Counted from the first letter of the stretch, positions 43,120 through 52,589 are shown. The stretch: DNA of 64,000 bases from Halorussus sp. MSC15.2 (GCF_010747475.1 NZ_VSLZ01000004.1:124001-188000); one strand, 5' to 3'. The notes: generated by a model from the sequence alone, not told the origin. A program made the numbers and translations.

Positions 43120-44370
43120 ATGAACGTGGACGCCGAGCGCCTCCGGACGGACATCGAGCGAAACGCCGAGTTCGGCGACGTCGAGTCCGACGAAGGGCGC
43201 GGACGCACCGTACTGACCGGCACCGAGGCCAACCGCCACGCGCGAGAGTATCTGGTCTCCCGACTGGAAGACGCCGGACTCGACGTGCGAATCGACGCGG
43301 TGGGGAACGTCGCGGGACGGTGGACCCCCGAAAGCGCCGACCCCGACGCCGACCCGGTCGCGGCAGGGAGCCACCTCGACTCCGTCCCGGAAGGCGGCAT
43401 CTTCGACGGTCCGCTCGGCGTCTACGCCGCGCTGGAAGCCGTCCGGGCGATGCAGGAGGCGGGAGCCGAACCGACGCGCCCGGTCGAGGTCGTCTCGTTC
43501 ACCGAGGAGGAGGGCCAGCGCTTCGCTTCGGGCCTGCTCGGGTCGTCGGTCGCGGCGGGCGAGCGCTCCGTAGAGGACGCGCTCGCGCTCGAAGCGGACG
43601 ACGGGACCACGCTGGAGACCGCCCTGACCGACATCGGCTTTCGGGGCGAGGGCCGCCTCGACGCCGGCGACTGGGACGCGTGGCTCGAACTCCACGTCGA
43701 GCAGAGCGAGCGACTGGCGGACGCGGGCGTCCCGGTGGGCGTCGTCACCGCCATCACGGGCATCACCCACTGCGAGGTGACGATACGCGGCGAGGCCGAC
43801 CACGCCGGGGCGACCCCGATGGGCGACCGGACCGACGCGCTCGCGGCGGCAAGCGAGTTCGTACTCGACGTCGAACGGGCCGCGAACGAGGTGGTCGCCG
43901 GGGAGAGCGACACCGCGGTGGGGACCGTGGGAAGCTTCGGCGTGCGCCCGAACGCGACCAACGTGGTTCCCGGGGAAGTCACGGCGGGCGTGGACGTTCG
44001 AGACGTGGACCGCGACGCCATTGACGAAATCGTCCAGCGAGCGCGCCGAAGTCTCGCGCGCCTCGAACGCGAGCGTGGGGTCGAAACCGACCTACGCCGT
44101 CCCTTCGACCTCGCGCCCACGCCCATGAGTGACCGCGTTCGCACGGCCGCTCACGACGCGAGTGCGGCCGCCGGAATCGAGACGCTCGACCTGCACTCGG
44201 GGGCGGCCCACGACACCATGCACGTCGCCGAGGTCACGGACGCCGGACTCCTGTTCGCGCCCTCGCGGGACGGCATCTCGCACAACCCGAAGGAGTGGAC
44301 CGACTGGGACGACTGCGCGACCGCGACGCGGGTGCTGGCAGACGCGTTGGCAAAGTTATCGGGCACGTAA
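43120..44370 (+). CDS. Zn-dependent amidase/carbamoylase (M20, hydantoinase/carbamoylase family)
   Basis: The product has 416 residues. Metal and substrate motifs are AGSHLDSVPEGGIFDGPLGV (about 86-105), SFTEEEGQRFASGLLGS (about 127-143), the dimerisation-domain ITGITHCEVTIRGEADHAGA, and GAAHDTMHVA near the end, all in the order seen in N-carbamoyl-L-amino acid hydrolases, allantoate amidohydrolases and beta-ureidopropionases. It hydrolyses N-carbamoyl or ureido groups in nucleobase or amino-acid breakdown; the precise substrate is open. It follows the transporter gene by a short gap on the same strand. Confidence 0.9.
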   Translation: MNVDAERLRTDIERNAEFGDVESDEGRGRTVLTGTEANRHAREYLVSRLEDAGLDVRIDAVGNVAGRWTPESADPDADPVAAGSHLDSVPEGGIFDGPLGVYAALEAVRAMQEAGAEPTRPVEVVSFTEEEGQRFASGLLGSSVAAGERSVEDALALEADDGTTLETALTDIGFRGEGRLDAGDWDAWLELHVEQSERLADAGVPVGVVTAITGITHCEVTIRGEADHAGATPMGDRTDALAAASEFVLDVERAANEVVAGESDTAVGTVGSFGVRPNATNVVPGEVTAGVDVRDVDRDAIDEIVQRARRSLARLERERGVETDLRRPFDLAPTPMSDRVRTAAHDASAAAGIETLDLHSGAAHDTMHVAEVTDAGLLFAPSRDGISHNPKEWTDWDDCATATRVLADALAKLSGT

Positions 44371-44493
44371 ACCACTACGAAGGGGGTTGGGCGACTTCTC
44401 TATCTTCCGACCGGGACGAAGAGTCAGAACGAAGCGGCCGAACAGTCTGGATACCAGATTGTCGCATCACGAAGAAATGAGTTCGAGGCGTCC

Positions 44494-46314
44494 TTACGAC
44501 GTCTCGTTTCCTGTCGTTTGATTCGTAGCAGGCGTCTCGGTTCGGTTCGCGGTGGTCGTTTCGTTCCCGGTCGGTCTCTCGGTAGCGTTCACGTTGACCT
44601 GCTGGTCGCCCTCCTCCGGTGGCACGATTTTGTAGACCTTCCCCGTCTCGCCCCTCGGGAGCAGTTTGTCGTTCACGAGGACGTACAGTTCGCCGTCGCC
44701 GTCCCGACCGAACTGACGCACGTAGTGGTTGGGCGTTCCGTCTTCGGTCCCGACGACGTTCAGTTCCGCCATGTCCCAGAGTTGGTCGAACGGGAAGTCG
44801 TTCTTCGCGTTGTTCTTGTCGACCAGCGCGTCGCTCAACTTCTGGCCCTTCTGGACTTCGTCGCTGGACGGATTGATGAACTCGGATGGGACGTTCGCAT
44901 CCTCCGGGAAGTTCGGTTCGAGGTCTTTCAGCGTAATCTCCCCGAGTTCGCCGTCGGGCGGCGCGGCCGTGAGCAATCGGCCCTTCGATTGCTTCCGACT
45001 CTTGAAGAACGCCCCGTAGACGTACTTACCTTGCAATTGCTGGATGGCGTCGCCCTCGTATCGGTGCCCGCCGATGACGACTTCACCGACTTTGTTCCCC
45101 TCGTACTCGTGCGGGAACTCCACGATGGGGTCGATTAGGGGTTCGACACCGTCGCCGGTCGGCGACGGGGCGTAGTCGGGGCACTTCGTCGGCGGCTTGT
45201 CGTGATTCTCCGCGTCGAAACAGTGCGTTCCCTCCTTGATGTTCCAGCCGTAGTTGCCGCCCTTCACGACGACGTTCACCTCCTCGTACAGCGCCTCGCC
45301 GGCGTCGGCTTGGAACAGGTTGCCGTTGGAGTCGAACGAGAGACCGAACGGGTTACGGAACCCGTAGGCGTATATCTCGTCGAGACCGGTGTTGTCCCCA
45401 CCGGCGAACGGATTGTCGTCCGGGACACCGTACGGTCGGTCTTGGTTTCCGGAGGTACCCGTTCGGACCGGGTCCGCCTGCGGATTCCCGCCGTCCACGT
45501 CGAGGCGCAGGATACTGCCGTACAGGTTCTCGTCCACGTCTTGGCCGTTTCCGCCGCCGTTGAGACCGAACCAGTCGTCGACGTGACCGTAGAACGTGTC
45601 GTTCTTGCCACCGCCGTCGCCGATAGGGAAGTAGAGGTAGCCGTCGGGACCGAACGCCATCGGTCCGGCGTTGTGGTTCATCTGCGGATGCGGTACGTGC
45701 AACAGCCGCCGTTCGGTTTCCGGGTCGGCGGTGTTCAGGTCTTGGCCCGCCCGGAACTCCGAAAGGACGGTGTAGTGGTCCCACCTGTCGGGAAGTTCCT
45801 CGTCGGGTGCGCCGCTGTAATGCAGATAGAACTTCCGGTTTTCTGCAAACTTCGGGTGGAACACGATGCCGAGCAGTCCGCGCTCGTCGTACTGGAGACC
45901 CGGCTTCTCCGGAGGGAACTGACCGTACATGTTCCCCAGTTCCACCATCTGGTCTTTGACGCTGATGAACTGCTGGAGTTCACCGTCCTCCTTGTAGTAG
46001 GCCTGCCCGGTCTGGTCGGTGACGAACCACCGTTCGCGCTCCTCGTTTGCGACGGCGAAGGCGGTGGGTGCGGTGAGTCCACCCGCGACCTGCTTCAGGC
46101 CGACGTCCGTTCCCTGCTCGAAGTACCCAGTCCCCTGCTCGTCGTCACGTACATCGGTTTTTCCACTGATTACACTTTCTGGAAGTGATGCGAATCCTCC
46201 GACGAACCCCGAACCGCCGATGGCCCCGGTCGCCTGCAGTACACTCCGTCGGGACGGCCCCTGTTCGGATTCGTCGCTTCGTTCCTCTGACCCTGTCTCA
46301 CGTTCGTTCCCCAT
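44494..46314 (-). CDS. Tat-exported PQQ-dependent sugar dehydrogenase-like protein
   Basis: The product has 606 residues from the ATG at 46314. The N-terminus has a twin-arginine signal (SRRSVLQATGAIGGSGFVGG, about 21-40). The core is a glucose/sorbosone dehydrogenase six-bladed propeller: GLLGIVFHPKFAENRKFYL, the NHNAGPMAFGPDGYLYFPIG catalytic-histidine block, AYGFRNPFGLSFDSNG, GGNYGWNIKEG. The C-terminal 35 residues are Thr/Asn-rich with many NxT sequons, a likely glycosylated linker at the surface. It oxidises aldose sugars outside the cell if PQQ is supplied; no PQQ synthesis genes are in view. An AT-rich TTTAAATATTT at 46354-46364 is its likely promoter. Confidence 0.87.
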   Translation of the reverse strand: MGNERETGSEERSDESEQGPSRRSVLQATGAIGGSGFVGGFASLPESVISGKTDVRDDEQGTGYFEQGTDVGLKQVAGGLTAPTAFAVANEERERWFVTDQTGQAYYKEDGELQQFISVKDQMVELGNMYGQFPPEKPGLQYDERGLLGIVFHPKFAENRKFYLHYSGAPDEELPDRWDHYTVLSEFRAGQDLNTADPETERRLLHVPHPQMNHNAGPMAFGPDGYLYFPIGDGGGKNDTFYGHVDDWFGLNGGGNGQDVDENLYGSILRLDVDGGNPQADPVRTGTSGNQDRPYGVPDDNPFAGGDNTGLDEIYAYGFRNPFGLSFDSNGNLFQADAGEALYEEVNVVVKGGNYGWNIKEGTHCFDAENHDKPPTKCPDYAPSPTGDGVEPLIDPIVEFPHEYEGNKVGEVVIGGHRYEGDAIQQLQGKYVYGAFFKSRKQSKGRLLTAAPPDGELGEITLKDLEPNFPEDANVPSEFINPSSDEVQKGQKLSDALVDKNNAKNDFPFDQLWDMAELNVVGTEDGTPNHYVRQFGRDGDGELYVLVNDKLLPRGETGKVYKIVPPEEGDQQVNVNATERPTGNETTTANRTETPATNQTTGNETS

Positions 46315-46683
46315 TGTTGTACCCCCGCGGCCACCGGCTACCACACCAGTATTGTTTAAATATTTGGCCACGTCGGCCACAGTTAATGAGTATTTTTGGA
46401 GATAGTCGGTTAATTTGCTGATAGTTGTGGAATAACTGAGGCTATTGGCCCAGACTGTTACTCCAACTTCTGACCCGTTACCTCCTCGTCGGGTCGTTCG
46501 GCGTGCTCCGTCCGGCGACGACGAGACCGACTGTCGGCTCACCGACAGCGGAACAACTCGTCGTTCCGGGACTGGCCCTCGCTGTAGTGTCGTGTCGTTC
46601 GTATGGTGCGACCGGTCATTGCTCGACTGGCAACACAGTAGTCCAGTCCGCTTCGGAGACCCAAAATCGAAGGCGGGTCCTCC
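46315..46683. other. Intergenic region upstream of the sugar dehydrogenase
   Basis: The 369-bp gap between the dehydrogenase start and the radA stop has no gene I can support. The left 120 bp are unusually AT-rich (TTTAAATATTT at 46354, AGTATTTTTGG near 46390, GGTTAATTTGC near 46410) and contain a direct repeat GGCCAC separated by GTC (about 46367-46380). The right part is ordinary GC-rich sequence. Confidence 0.5.
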
Positions 46684-47697
46684 TCACTCCGGTTTCAGTC
46701 CGTCGTTAGTGACCCGCATCACGGCCTCGCCGTCGGCGAGGTTGGGCGCGTCCACGAGGCGGACGATGCGCTTGTTCCCCTTCGACTTCCGGAGGTACAT
46801 GCGGAACGTCGAGGCGTGCCCGAGGATGTTGCCGCCGATGGGCTTGGTGGGGTCGCCGAAGTAGGAGTCGGGGTTCGACTGGACCTGATTGGTCACCACC
46901 ACGGCCACGTCGTGGAGACTCGCCACGCGAACGAGGTCGTGGAGGTGCTTGTTGAGTTTCTGCTGGCGCTCGGCGAGTTCGCCCCGGCCGACGTACTCCG
47001 CCCGGAAGTGAGCCGTCAGCGAATCGACGCAGACCATCCGTATCGGTACCTCGGAGTCGGCCCGGTCCTTGATGAGTTCCTCGGCCTTCTCGGCCAGCAG
47101 CATCTGGTGGTTGGAGTTGAACGCCTTGGCGACGTGAATCCGGTCGAGCATCGCCTCGACCAGTTCGTCCTCGGTCTGAACGCCGTAGCGCTGGGCGGCG
47201 GCGCGCTTGGCGTCGTCTTCGAGGCCCCGAACCATGTCGTCGATGCGCTCGGGCCGGAACGTGTCCTCGCTATCCACGAAGAGGACACCGCCTTCAAGTC
47301 CGCCGTGGTCCCGCGGAAGCTGAGCGTTGACCGACAGTTGGTGGGTGACCTGCGACTTCCCGGCCCCGAACTCGCCGTACACCTCGGTGATAGACTGGGT
47401 CTCCACGCCGCCGCCGAGCATCTCGTCCACTGCTGGGACGTTCCACGACGACTTGCCGATGTCGGCCCTGCGCTTCAGCACCTCCGCGCCGGTCTCGAAA
47501 CTACCAACGTCGGCCTCGTCGCGGGCCGCCCGGATGATGTCGGCGGCGTTGGACTCGCCGACGTCGGCGGTGTTCGAGAGTTCGCCGGGACTCGCCACGG
47601 CGATGGAGACGAACGTGTCGTACCCCGCGCCGCGCAGTTTCTCGGCCGTCGCCGGTCCTACTCCGGGGAGCGTGTCGAGTTTCTCTGTTGCTGCCAT
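46684..47697 (-). CDS. radA: DNA repair and recombination protein RadA
   Basis: The product has 337 residues from the ATG at 47697 ([20 protein letters not shown]). A helix-hairpin-helix N-terminal domain (about 1-60) precedes the RecA/Rad51 ATPase core: Walker [10 protein letters not shown] (108-116), Walker [16 protein letters not shown], and the L2-region [18 protein letters not shown]. The archaeal strand-exchange recombinase is complete and intein-free here; many haloarchaeal and other archaeal genes carry inteins at such Walker sites. A TATA-like AGTATACG lies about 35-42 bp upstream. Confidence 0.97.
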   Translation of the reverse strand: MAATEKLDTLPGVGPATAEKLRGAGYDTFVSIAVASPGELSNTADVGESNAADIIRAARDEADVGSFETGAEVLKRRADIGKSSWNVPAVDEMLGGGVETQSITEVYGEFGAGKSQVTHQLSVNAQLPRDHGGLEGGVLFVDSEDTFRPERIDDMVRGLEDDAKRAAAQRYGVQTEDELVEAMLDRIHVAKAFNSNHQMLLAEKAEELIKDRADSEVPIRMVCVDSLTAHFRAEYVGRGELAERQQKLNKHLHDLVRVASLHDVAVVVTNQVQSNPDSYFGDPTKPIGGNILGHASTFRMYLRKSKGNKRIVRLVDAPNLADGEAVMRVTNDGLKPE

Positions 47698-47922
47698 CGA
47701 GTGTGGTTGGCGTCGCAGGGAGATAAGGTGGCGTATACTGGAGAGTGAAAGTGAAACTGGTCGCGGACCGTTCCCCGGCGCCTTCGCTCGTGAATCGACG
47801 GAGTCGTCGTGTCGTAAGTCGAACCTAACCGGACCTAGCGTCGGCCGAAACGGACTCGACCAGTCGTCGTGGTGGCGTATCAGAGCGTTACGCGCGTGAA
47901 CGGTCCGAAACGGTCGCTCTCG

Positions 47923-47930
47923 TTTATTCG
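47923..47930 (+). promoter_or_regulatory. TATA-like promoter of the DUF7282 gene
   Basis: TTTATTCG lies 27-34 bp before the ATG at 47957 in GC-rich DNA, the usual leaderless geometry. Confidence 0.5.
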
Positions 47931-47956
47931 TAGTGCGACCGAGAGTCCGAGGGAGA

Positions 47957-48532
47957 ATGACACGAAACGCGACGTTCGGTGCGCTCGTCTTCACACTGCT
48001 GCTGGTTACGACCGGTCTGTCGGGCGCGGTCGGTGCGGTACCCGCGGCGGGCACGGCCCCCGACGCATCGCCTGCACCGCTCGCACAGGAGACCACGACG
48101 CAAGGCAACCAGACCGCGAACGAGTCCGCGTCGGTCACTTTCGAGGACCAGCGTTCGAACGGGTCGGCCGTCACGGTTGCCGAGGTGAACCTCTCTGCCG
48201 GCGGTTACGTGGTCGTCTTCGCCCAGAACGGCACCGTTCTCGGCAACACGACCTACCTCGAACCCGGGACCCACGAGAACCTGACCGTCTCGTTGGAGAT
48301 GCCCATCGGTCGCTCGCAGGTTCTCATCGCGACGCCTCACCTCGACACGAACGAGAATCAGACGTTCGATTTCAACGCGACTCAGGCCCAAGCGGTAGGG
48401 CCGGCGAACGCCACCGACAGGCCCTACCTCGAACCGACCGGACTCCCGGTCAACGCCGTCGCGTTCGTCACCGTCGGGAACGAGACACGCCGAGGAACCA
48501 CCACGGCGAGCAGAGTAGTGAGGGGACGGTAA
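47957..48532 (+). CDS. Exported DUF7282-like protein
   Basis: The product has 191 residues from the ATG at 47957 ([12 protein letters not shown]), preferred over an upstream ATG because of the promoter spacing. A Sec-type signal peptide ([22 protein letters not shown], read in pieces, about 5-26) is followed by a polar linker with NQT/NES sequons and a domain with [34 protein letters not shown] and [18 protein letters not shown], the pattern of the haloarchaeal DUF7282 repeat. The last 17 residues are basic and unlike the rest. The function is unknown; a surface role is likely. Confidence 0.75.
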   Translation: MTRNATFGALVFTLLLVTTGLSGAVGAVPAAGTAPDASPAPLAQETTTQGNQTANESASVTFEDQRSNGSAVTVAEVNLSAGGYVVVFAQNGTVLGNTTYLEPGTHENLTVSLEMPIGRSQVLIATPHLDTNENQTFDFNATQAQAVGPANATDRPYLEPTGLPVNAVAFVTVGNETRRGTTTASRVVRGR

Positions 48533-48620
48533 CTGCAGATTCGACCAGTTTTCTCGCCTCGCGAGGTTCCGACGGACCGAAGTTCGGAGGTATCGCGCTC
48601 AGGTTGTCGCCATCTGCCAA

Positions 48621-48630
48621 GGATTAACTG
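48621..48630 (+). promoter_or_regulatory. TATA-like promoter of the O-methyltransferase gene
   Basis: GGATTAACTG lies 23-32 bp before the ATG at 48653. Confidence 0.45.
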
Positions 48631-48652
48631 TCCACCTCGCAACCGTTCGTGC

Positions 48653-49324
48653 ATGGAGCTACTGCCCGAGGAGACCGAACGGTTCGTCCGCGCGATGGTG
48701 CCCGACCGCGACGACACGTTGCGGGAGATGGAGACCCACGGCGAAGAAATCGGCTTCCCGACGGTCGGCCCGGCGGTCGGCGGGTTCCTCCGTCTCGTGG
48801 CGCGGATGGTGGACGCCGAACGAATCTTCGAGTTCGGGTCGGGATTCGGTTACTCGGCATACTGGTTCGCTGCGGCGTTACCGGAAGACGGCGAGGTCGT
48901 CCTGACCGAACACGACCCAGCGGAACTCGCCGACGCCCGGGAGTATCTTGCTCGCGGCGGGTACGCCGACCGGGCTATCTTCGAGGAGGGCGACGCGTTC
49001 GAGACCGTCGAACGGTACGACGGACCCTTCGACGTGGTGCTGGTCGATTGCCACAAAGACGGTTACCCCGACGCCTTCGACGCGGTGCGCGAGAAGGTGG
49101 CCGAGGGCGGTGTCGTCGTCGCCGACAACGCGATGGAGAGCGGGGCGCAGGATTTCCACTCGATTCTCGAACTGCTCGAAGGCCGCGACCCCGGCGACGT
49201 GGACGACCAGACCCGCGGCGTCGCCGACTACCTCCGGGCCGTTCGTGACGACCCGGCGTTCGAGACGGTCGGGGTTCCTCTCGGTCAAGGTCTCTCGCTG
49301 AGTTATCGAACGTCGTCCGTCTGA
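48653..49324 (+). CDS. O-methyltransferase (SAM-dependent, family 3-like)
   Basis: The product has 223 residues. It has FEFGSGFGYSAYWFA (about 62-76, motif I), VVLTEHDPAELADAREYLA (motif II), FDVVLVDCHKDGYPDAFD (about 125-142, the metal-binding D.HK..Y segment typical of the cation-dependent catechol/caffeoyl-CoA O-methyltransferase group) and VVVADNAMESG. No substrate can be named. It is a single gene between DUF7282 and DUF7504 genes on the same strand, each with its own promoter. Confidence 0.88.
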   Translation: MELLPEETERFVRAMVPDRDDTLREMETHGEEIGFPTVGPAVGGFLRLVARMVDAERIFEFGSGFGYSAYWFAAALPEDGEVVLTEHDPAELADAREYLARGGYADRAIFEEGDAFETVERYDGPFDVVLVDCHKDGYPDAFDAVREKVAEGGVVVADNAMESGAQDFHSILELLEGRDPGDVDDQTRGVADYLRAVRDDPAFETVGVPLGQGLSLSYRTSSV

Positions 49325-49352
49325 CGTTCAATTTCCCTATAGTGGATGGGGA

Positions 49353-49369
49353 AAATTTATAACTTATAG
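49353..49369 (+). promoter_or_regulatory. TATA-like promoter of the DUF7504 gene
   Basis: AAATTTATAACTTATAG lies 27-43 bp before the ATG at 49396 and is the most AT-rich stretch in this gap. Confidence 0.55.
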
Positions 49370-49371
49370 AG

Positions 49372-49386
49372 TGTGATTCTATCACA
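49372..49386. promoter_or_regulatory. Inverted repeat at the DUF7504 transcription start region
   Basis: TGTGATTCTATCACA has perfect 6-bp arms TGTGAT/ATCACA around TCT. It sits between the TATA-like box and the ATG at 49396, so a protein bound there could block transcription. The arms resemble CRP/FNR-type half-sites, a family not usual in archaea, so the likeness may be chance. Confidence 0.45.
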
Positions 49387-49395
49387 AGACAAGCG

Positions 49396-50142
49396 ATGGC
49401 GACAGATAGCTCCGGCAGTCGGGATTCCGACGCGACCGCCGAGGACCTCGCCGATTTCCTCGGGCTGTTGAACGAACTCAAAGCCACCGGCTGTACCCTG
49501 CTGGTCGTCGGAGACGCCCGACCCGAACTGTTCACGCGCGCGAGCGCGAACCTGTTCGGCGACCCGGCGGCCACGCGGTACCGACTGCTGGCGGCGACCG
49601 ACGCGGAGGCGCGGAGCATCGCCGACCGCCTCCCCGACCCGGACGCGACCCCGCGTCCGGTGTCAGAGACGACGAAAATCGTCAATCACGCCGACGCACC
49701 GCGGTCGATTACGTCGGCCGCGCGTTCGAGCGACTCGGCGAAGGCGGTGATTCCCGAGACTCGAGTCACCGACCCACGACTCGACGGACTTCAATCCGCG
49801 CTCGTTGAGTCCATCGAGGAGTTCGCGCGCGACGCCAAGGGTCTCCGCCCCGGGGAGTTGCGCGTCGGTATCGACTCGCTCGGAACGCTGTTCGACCACC
49901 ACGGCCGGGAGGTGGTTCGACGGTGCCTCCGGAAGGTCGGTGCCTCGGTCCGCGACCACGACGCGATGGCCCACTACCTCTTAGAGGACGACTACGACAG
50001 CGAGCGTACACGGGCACTCGCTCCCGACGTGGACGCGGTCATCGAAATCCGGTCAGATGATGCGGCGACCCACCGTCACGACGCCCAACAGCGGTGGCAC
50101 GTCCCCAGCCGCGACTTGACCACCGACTGGGTCCGGTTGTAG
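49396..50142 (+). CDS. DUF7504-like RecA-fold protein without an obvious Walker A
   Basis: The product has 248 residues. It has LNELKATGCTLLVVGDARPELFTRASANLFGDP near the N-terminus (read in pieces) and GELRVGIDSLGTLFDHHG in the middle, the pattern of a haloarchaeal family that resembles RecA/KaiC-like folds and has lost the phosphate-binding loop. It ends DLTTDWVRL. Such proteins often accompany signalling genes. The function is unknown. An inverted repeat lies at its promoter. Confidence 0.65.
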   Translation: MATDSSGSRDSDATAEDLADFLGLLNELKATGCTLLVVGDARPELFTRASANLFGDPAATRYRLLAATDAEARSIADRLPDPDATPRPVSETTKIVNHADAPRSITSAARSSDSAKAVIPETRVTDPRLDGLQSALVESIEEFARDAKGLRPGELRVGIDSLGTLFDHHGREVVRRCLRKVGASVRDHDAMAHYLLEDDYDSERTRALAPDVDAVIEIRSDDAATHRHDAQQRWHVPSRDLTTDWVRL

Positions 50143-50171
50143 CTCGGACGTCGCCCCTCGAATCCGGTCGG

Positions 50172-50954
50172 TCAGGCGACGTGGCCGCCGCCGTCCACCC
50201 AGACGGTCTCGCCGGTCACGTACGACGCAGCGTCGCTCGCCAGAAAGAGGTAAGCTCCGGCCAACTCCGCCGGGTCGGCCGCCCGCATGGGGAGGTCGGG
50301 GGTCTCTCCCTCCGGTGCCATCTCCTCGGCCTCTTCGGACCACCCCTCGCGAATTTCGGTGGCGACGGGACCGGGCGCGACGGCGTTGACCCGCACGCCC
50401 TCGGTGGCGAGTTCGAGGGCCGCGCTCCGCGTTATCATTCGAATCGCCCCCTTCGTCGCGGCGTAGTGAGAGTGGTCCCACGCCGCTCGGCCCTGCGTGT
50501 CCGAGGAAGTGTTGATGACGACCCCGGGGTCGCCGCGGTCTATCATGTCGTTCGCGGCGAACTGCGTCCCGAAGAAGGTCCCCCGCGCGTTGACCGCGTG
50601 GACTTCCTCGAACTCCGCGGGCGTGACCTCGCGGAACCGGCGCTTCGTGTAGACGCCAGCGTTGTTCACCATCACGTCCACGCCGCCGAACTCGCGGGCC
50701 GACTCGATTAGCGTCCGAATCTGGTCTGGGTCCGAGACGTCGGTCTCGACGTACTCGGCGTCGCCGCCGCCGTCGCGGATTCGCTCGTGGGTCGGGACCG
50801 ATTCGCCCTCGGCCTTCGGGTCCTCGCGCACGTCGGCGACGACGACGGTCGCGCCCGCGTCGCCGAACGCGAGCGCACCCGCTCTGCCGATGCCCGCACT
50901 CGCGCCCGTGACGATAACTGTGGAGTCAGAGAAGTCGGGGTTCAGTGTTCCCAT
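50172..50954 (-). CDS. Short-chain dehydrogenase/reductase (SDR)
   Basis: The product has 260 residues from the ATG at 50954 (MGTLNPDFSDSTVIVTGASA). It has the NAD(P) motif TGASAGIG (about 16-23), NNAG near 93-96, the catalytic Ser in INTSSDTQG and YAATK (Tyr and Lys four apart), and the C-terminal YLFLASDAASYVTGETVWVDGG. A classical SDR with open substrate range. It is the last of a leftward group with two small membrane proteins and a creatininase, but gaps of 47-65 bp do not prove an operon. Confidence 0.92.
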   Translation of the reverse strand: MGTLNPDFSDSTVIVTGASAGIGRAGALAFGDAGATVVVADVREDPKAEGESVPTHERIRDGGGDAEYVETDVSDPDQIRTLIESAREFGGVDVMVNNAGVYTKRRFREVTPAEFEEVHAVNARGTFFGTQFAANDMIDRGDPGVVINTSSDTQGRAAWDHSHYAATKGAIRMITRSAALELATEGVRVNAVAPGPVATEIREGWSEEAEEMAPEGETPDLPMRAADPAELAGAYLFLASDAASYVTGETVWVDGGGHVA

Positions 50955-51017
50955 GCCGTGTTCACGGTCACGACGAGAGTCCGTAACCGCACCGGCCCGC
51001 ATCGCCGGGTCGCCGCC

Positions 51018-51419
51018 TCACGTCATCCAGTCGATTATCCACGCTATCACGCCGATGGTGATGAGACCGATACCGATGGCGGAAGTAGCGGGTTCCGGGA
51101 AGAAGAACAGCACGACGCCCACCAAGAGCAGCGCGCCGATGAGTCCCTCGTCCCACCAGCTACCGTCGTCCTCGTCGGTCCCCGCGCGGTCGGTTCGCTC
51201 GTCGTACTCACCTTCGGTCCCGTCGTAGTCGGCGTCCACGGTGTCGCCGCCGGGCCAGACGCCCCACCCGGTCGGGTAGAGCGACCCGCCGACGCCCGAC
51301 GGGAAGAAGGTGTCGTCGGTCGCACCGTCGCCGGTGTACTCGTCGCGCGTCGGTTCGTCCCCGTGGACTTCTCTGTATGTGTCGTCGTACTCGTCGTCCG
51401 TGTACGGGTCGTTCGCCAT
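51018..51419 (-). CDS. Small two-span membrane protein, acidic N-terminus
   Basis: The product has 133 residues from the ATG at 51419 (MANDPYTDDEYDDTYREVHG). The first 95 residues are strongly acidic and probably unfolded; two helices follow (LIGALLLVGVVLFFF and SAIGIGLITIGVIAWII) joined by PEPAT. The next gene upstream encodes a shorter protein with the same helix-PEPAT-helix hairpin, so they are paralogues or a recent duplication. The function is unknown. Confidence 0.65.
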   Translation of the reverse strand: MANDPYTDDEYDDTYREVHGDEPTRDEYTGDGATDDTFFPSGVGGSLYPTGWGVWPGGDTVDADYDGTEGEYDERTDRAGTDEDDGSWWDEGLIGALLLVGVVLFFFPEPATSAIGIGLITIGVIAWIIDWMT

Positions 51420-51466
51420 GTGCAAAAAGAGGGTCCTGACATGGTTATGGCCTGTGGCCGACCCCG

Positions 51467-51730
51467 TCACGTCAACGCGTCGAGGACAACGAGGCTGATG
51501 GCGAACGCCAACAGTAGGAACCCAGTCACCGTGGTCGCAGGTTCGGGGAAGAGGACGAGCGCCGCTCCGACCACCGCGAGCGCCGCGGCGACGCCGACGT
51601 CCCAGAACCCGTCGCCCGACCCTTCGTCGGCGGTGACGCGTTCGTCGGTCGTGTCGCTCTCGTCGATTCGGAGTCGCTCCGTGTTCTCCACGTCGTCGTC
51701 CGGGTCGTCCGCGGCCGTGTACCTGCTCAT
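51467..51730 (-). CDS. Small two-span membrane protein, paralogue of the neighbour
   Basis: The product has 87 residues. An acidic N-terminus of about 45 residues precedes two helices (VAAALAVVGAALVLF and VTGFLLLAFAISLVVL) joined by PEPAT, the same hairpin as in the adjacent 133-residue protein. Both end with a short Asp-x-(Met/Leu)-Thr tail (DWMT and DALT). The function is unknown. Confidence 0.65.
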   Translation of the reverse strand: MSRYTAADDPDDDVENTERLRIDESDTTDERVTADEGSGDGFWDVGVAAALAVVGAALVLFPEPATTVTGFLLLAFAISLVVLDALT

Positions 51731-51794
51731 GTCCGGACGTAGGAGTGGCGACCGGTTAGGGATTCGGGCCGCCCGTCGAGGTTCGAGGACGACG

Positions 51795-52589
51795 CTACCG
51801 CCGACTGCCGGGTCGCGGTTCCACGTGGGGCTTCGCCATCAGGTCCTCGAACCGCCGCTCGTCGAGCCACGTCGCCAGTTGTGCCAACTGGTCGCTCGCG
51901 GCTTCGAAGAGTTTTCGGCCCTTCTCGGGAGTGGCGTCGGTCTGGTCGCCGAGGACGCCGTTGTCGGTGTTGTCGATGGCGTCGTAGAAGTTGCGCGCGC
52001 CGTGGACGAACGCGTCGTCGAGCGGCCAGTCGGACGCGCCGCCGTCTCGCGCTTCTTCGAGGTTCTCCGTCCGCACGTTCTCGGGGTCGAGGTGCATCAT
52101 CATCGCGGTCTCCTTCGGGCCGCCGTGGGGTCCGTTGACCGCGAAGAGGTCGTCCACGAGGTCGGTGATGGACTCGTCCCACATCCACTCCACGGCGTAG
52201 GCCACCTCGTCCTCGCGCAGGCGACGGCCGACCTCCCGGAGGTGGGTCTGATTGCCGCCGTGGGCGTTGACGAAGACGATGCGGTCGATGCCGTGGTACG
52301 CGAGGTTTCTGGAGAAACTCTCGACGTAGTCGCGGAACTCCGGCGGGTCAACCCACATCGTTCCGTGGAACTGCTTGTGGTGGGGGCTGACGCCGACGTT
52401 CACGGTCGGCGTGCAGAGGTAGCCGGTCCGGTCGGCCGTTTCGCGCGCGAGACCCTCCGCAATCGCGTGGTCGGTGGAGAGCGGGAGGTGCGGTCCGTGC
52501 TGTTCGGTCGAACCCAGCGGCACGAACGCCAACGACTCCTCGGCAACGTAGTCGCCCAACTCCGGCCACGTCTGGTCTGCGAGGTACAT
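51795..52589 (-). CDS. Creatininase family protein
   Basis: The product has 264 residues. It has FVPLGSTEQHGPHLPLSTDHAIAEGLA (about 23-49, read in pieces), with the metal-binding Glu and His residues, VNAHGGNQTHL in the middle, and EKGRKLFEAAS near the C-terminus, the standard creatininase/amidohydrolase pattern. In archaea relatives include the ArfB formamide hydrolase of the coenzyme F420 and riboflavin pathway; that function or a general cyclic amide hydrolase is possible. It is the first gene of the leftward run. Confidence 0.9.
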   Translation of the reverse strand: MYLADQTWPELGDYVAEESLAFVPLGSTEQHGPHLPLSTDHAIAEGLARETADRTGYLCTPTVNVGVSPHHKQFHGTMWVDPPEFRDYVESFSRNLAYHGIDRIVFVNAHGGNQTHLREVGRRLREDEVAYAVEWMWDESITDLVDDLFAVNGPHGGPKETAMMMHLDPENVRTENLEEARDGGASDWPLDDAFVHGARNFYDAIDNTDNGVLGDQTDATPEKGRKLFEAASDQLAQLATWLDERRFEDLMAKPHVEPRPGSRR

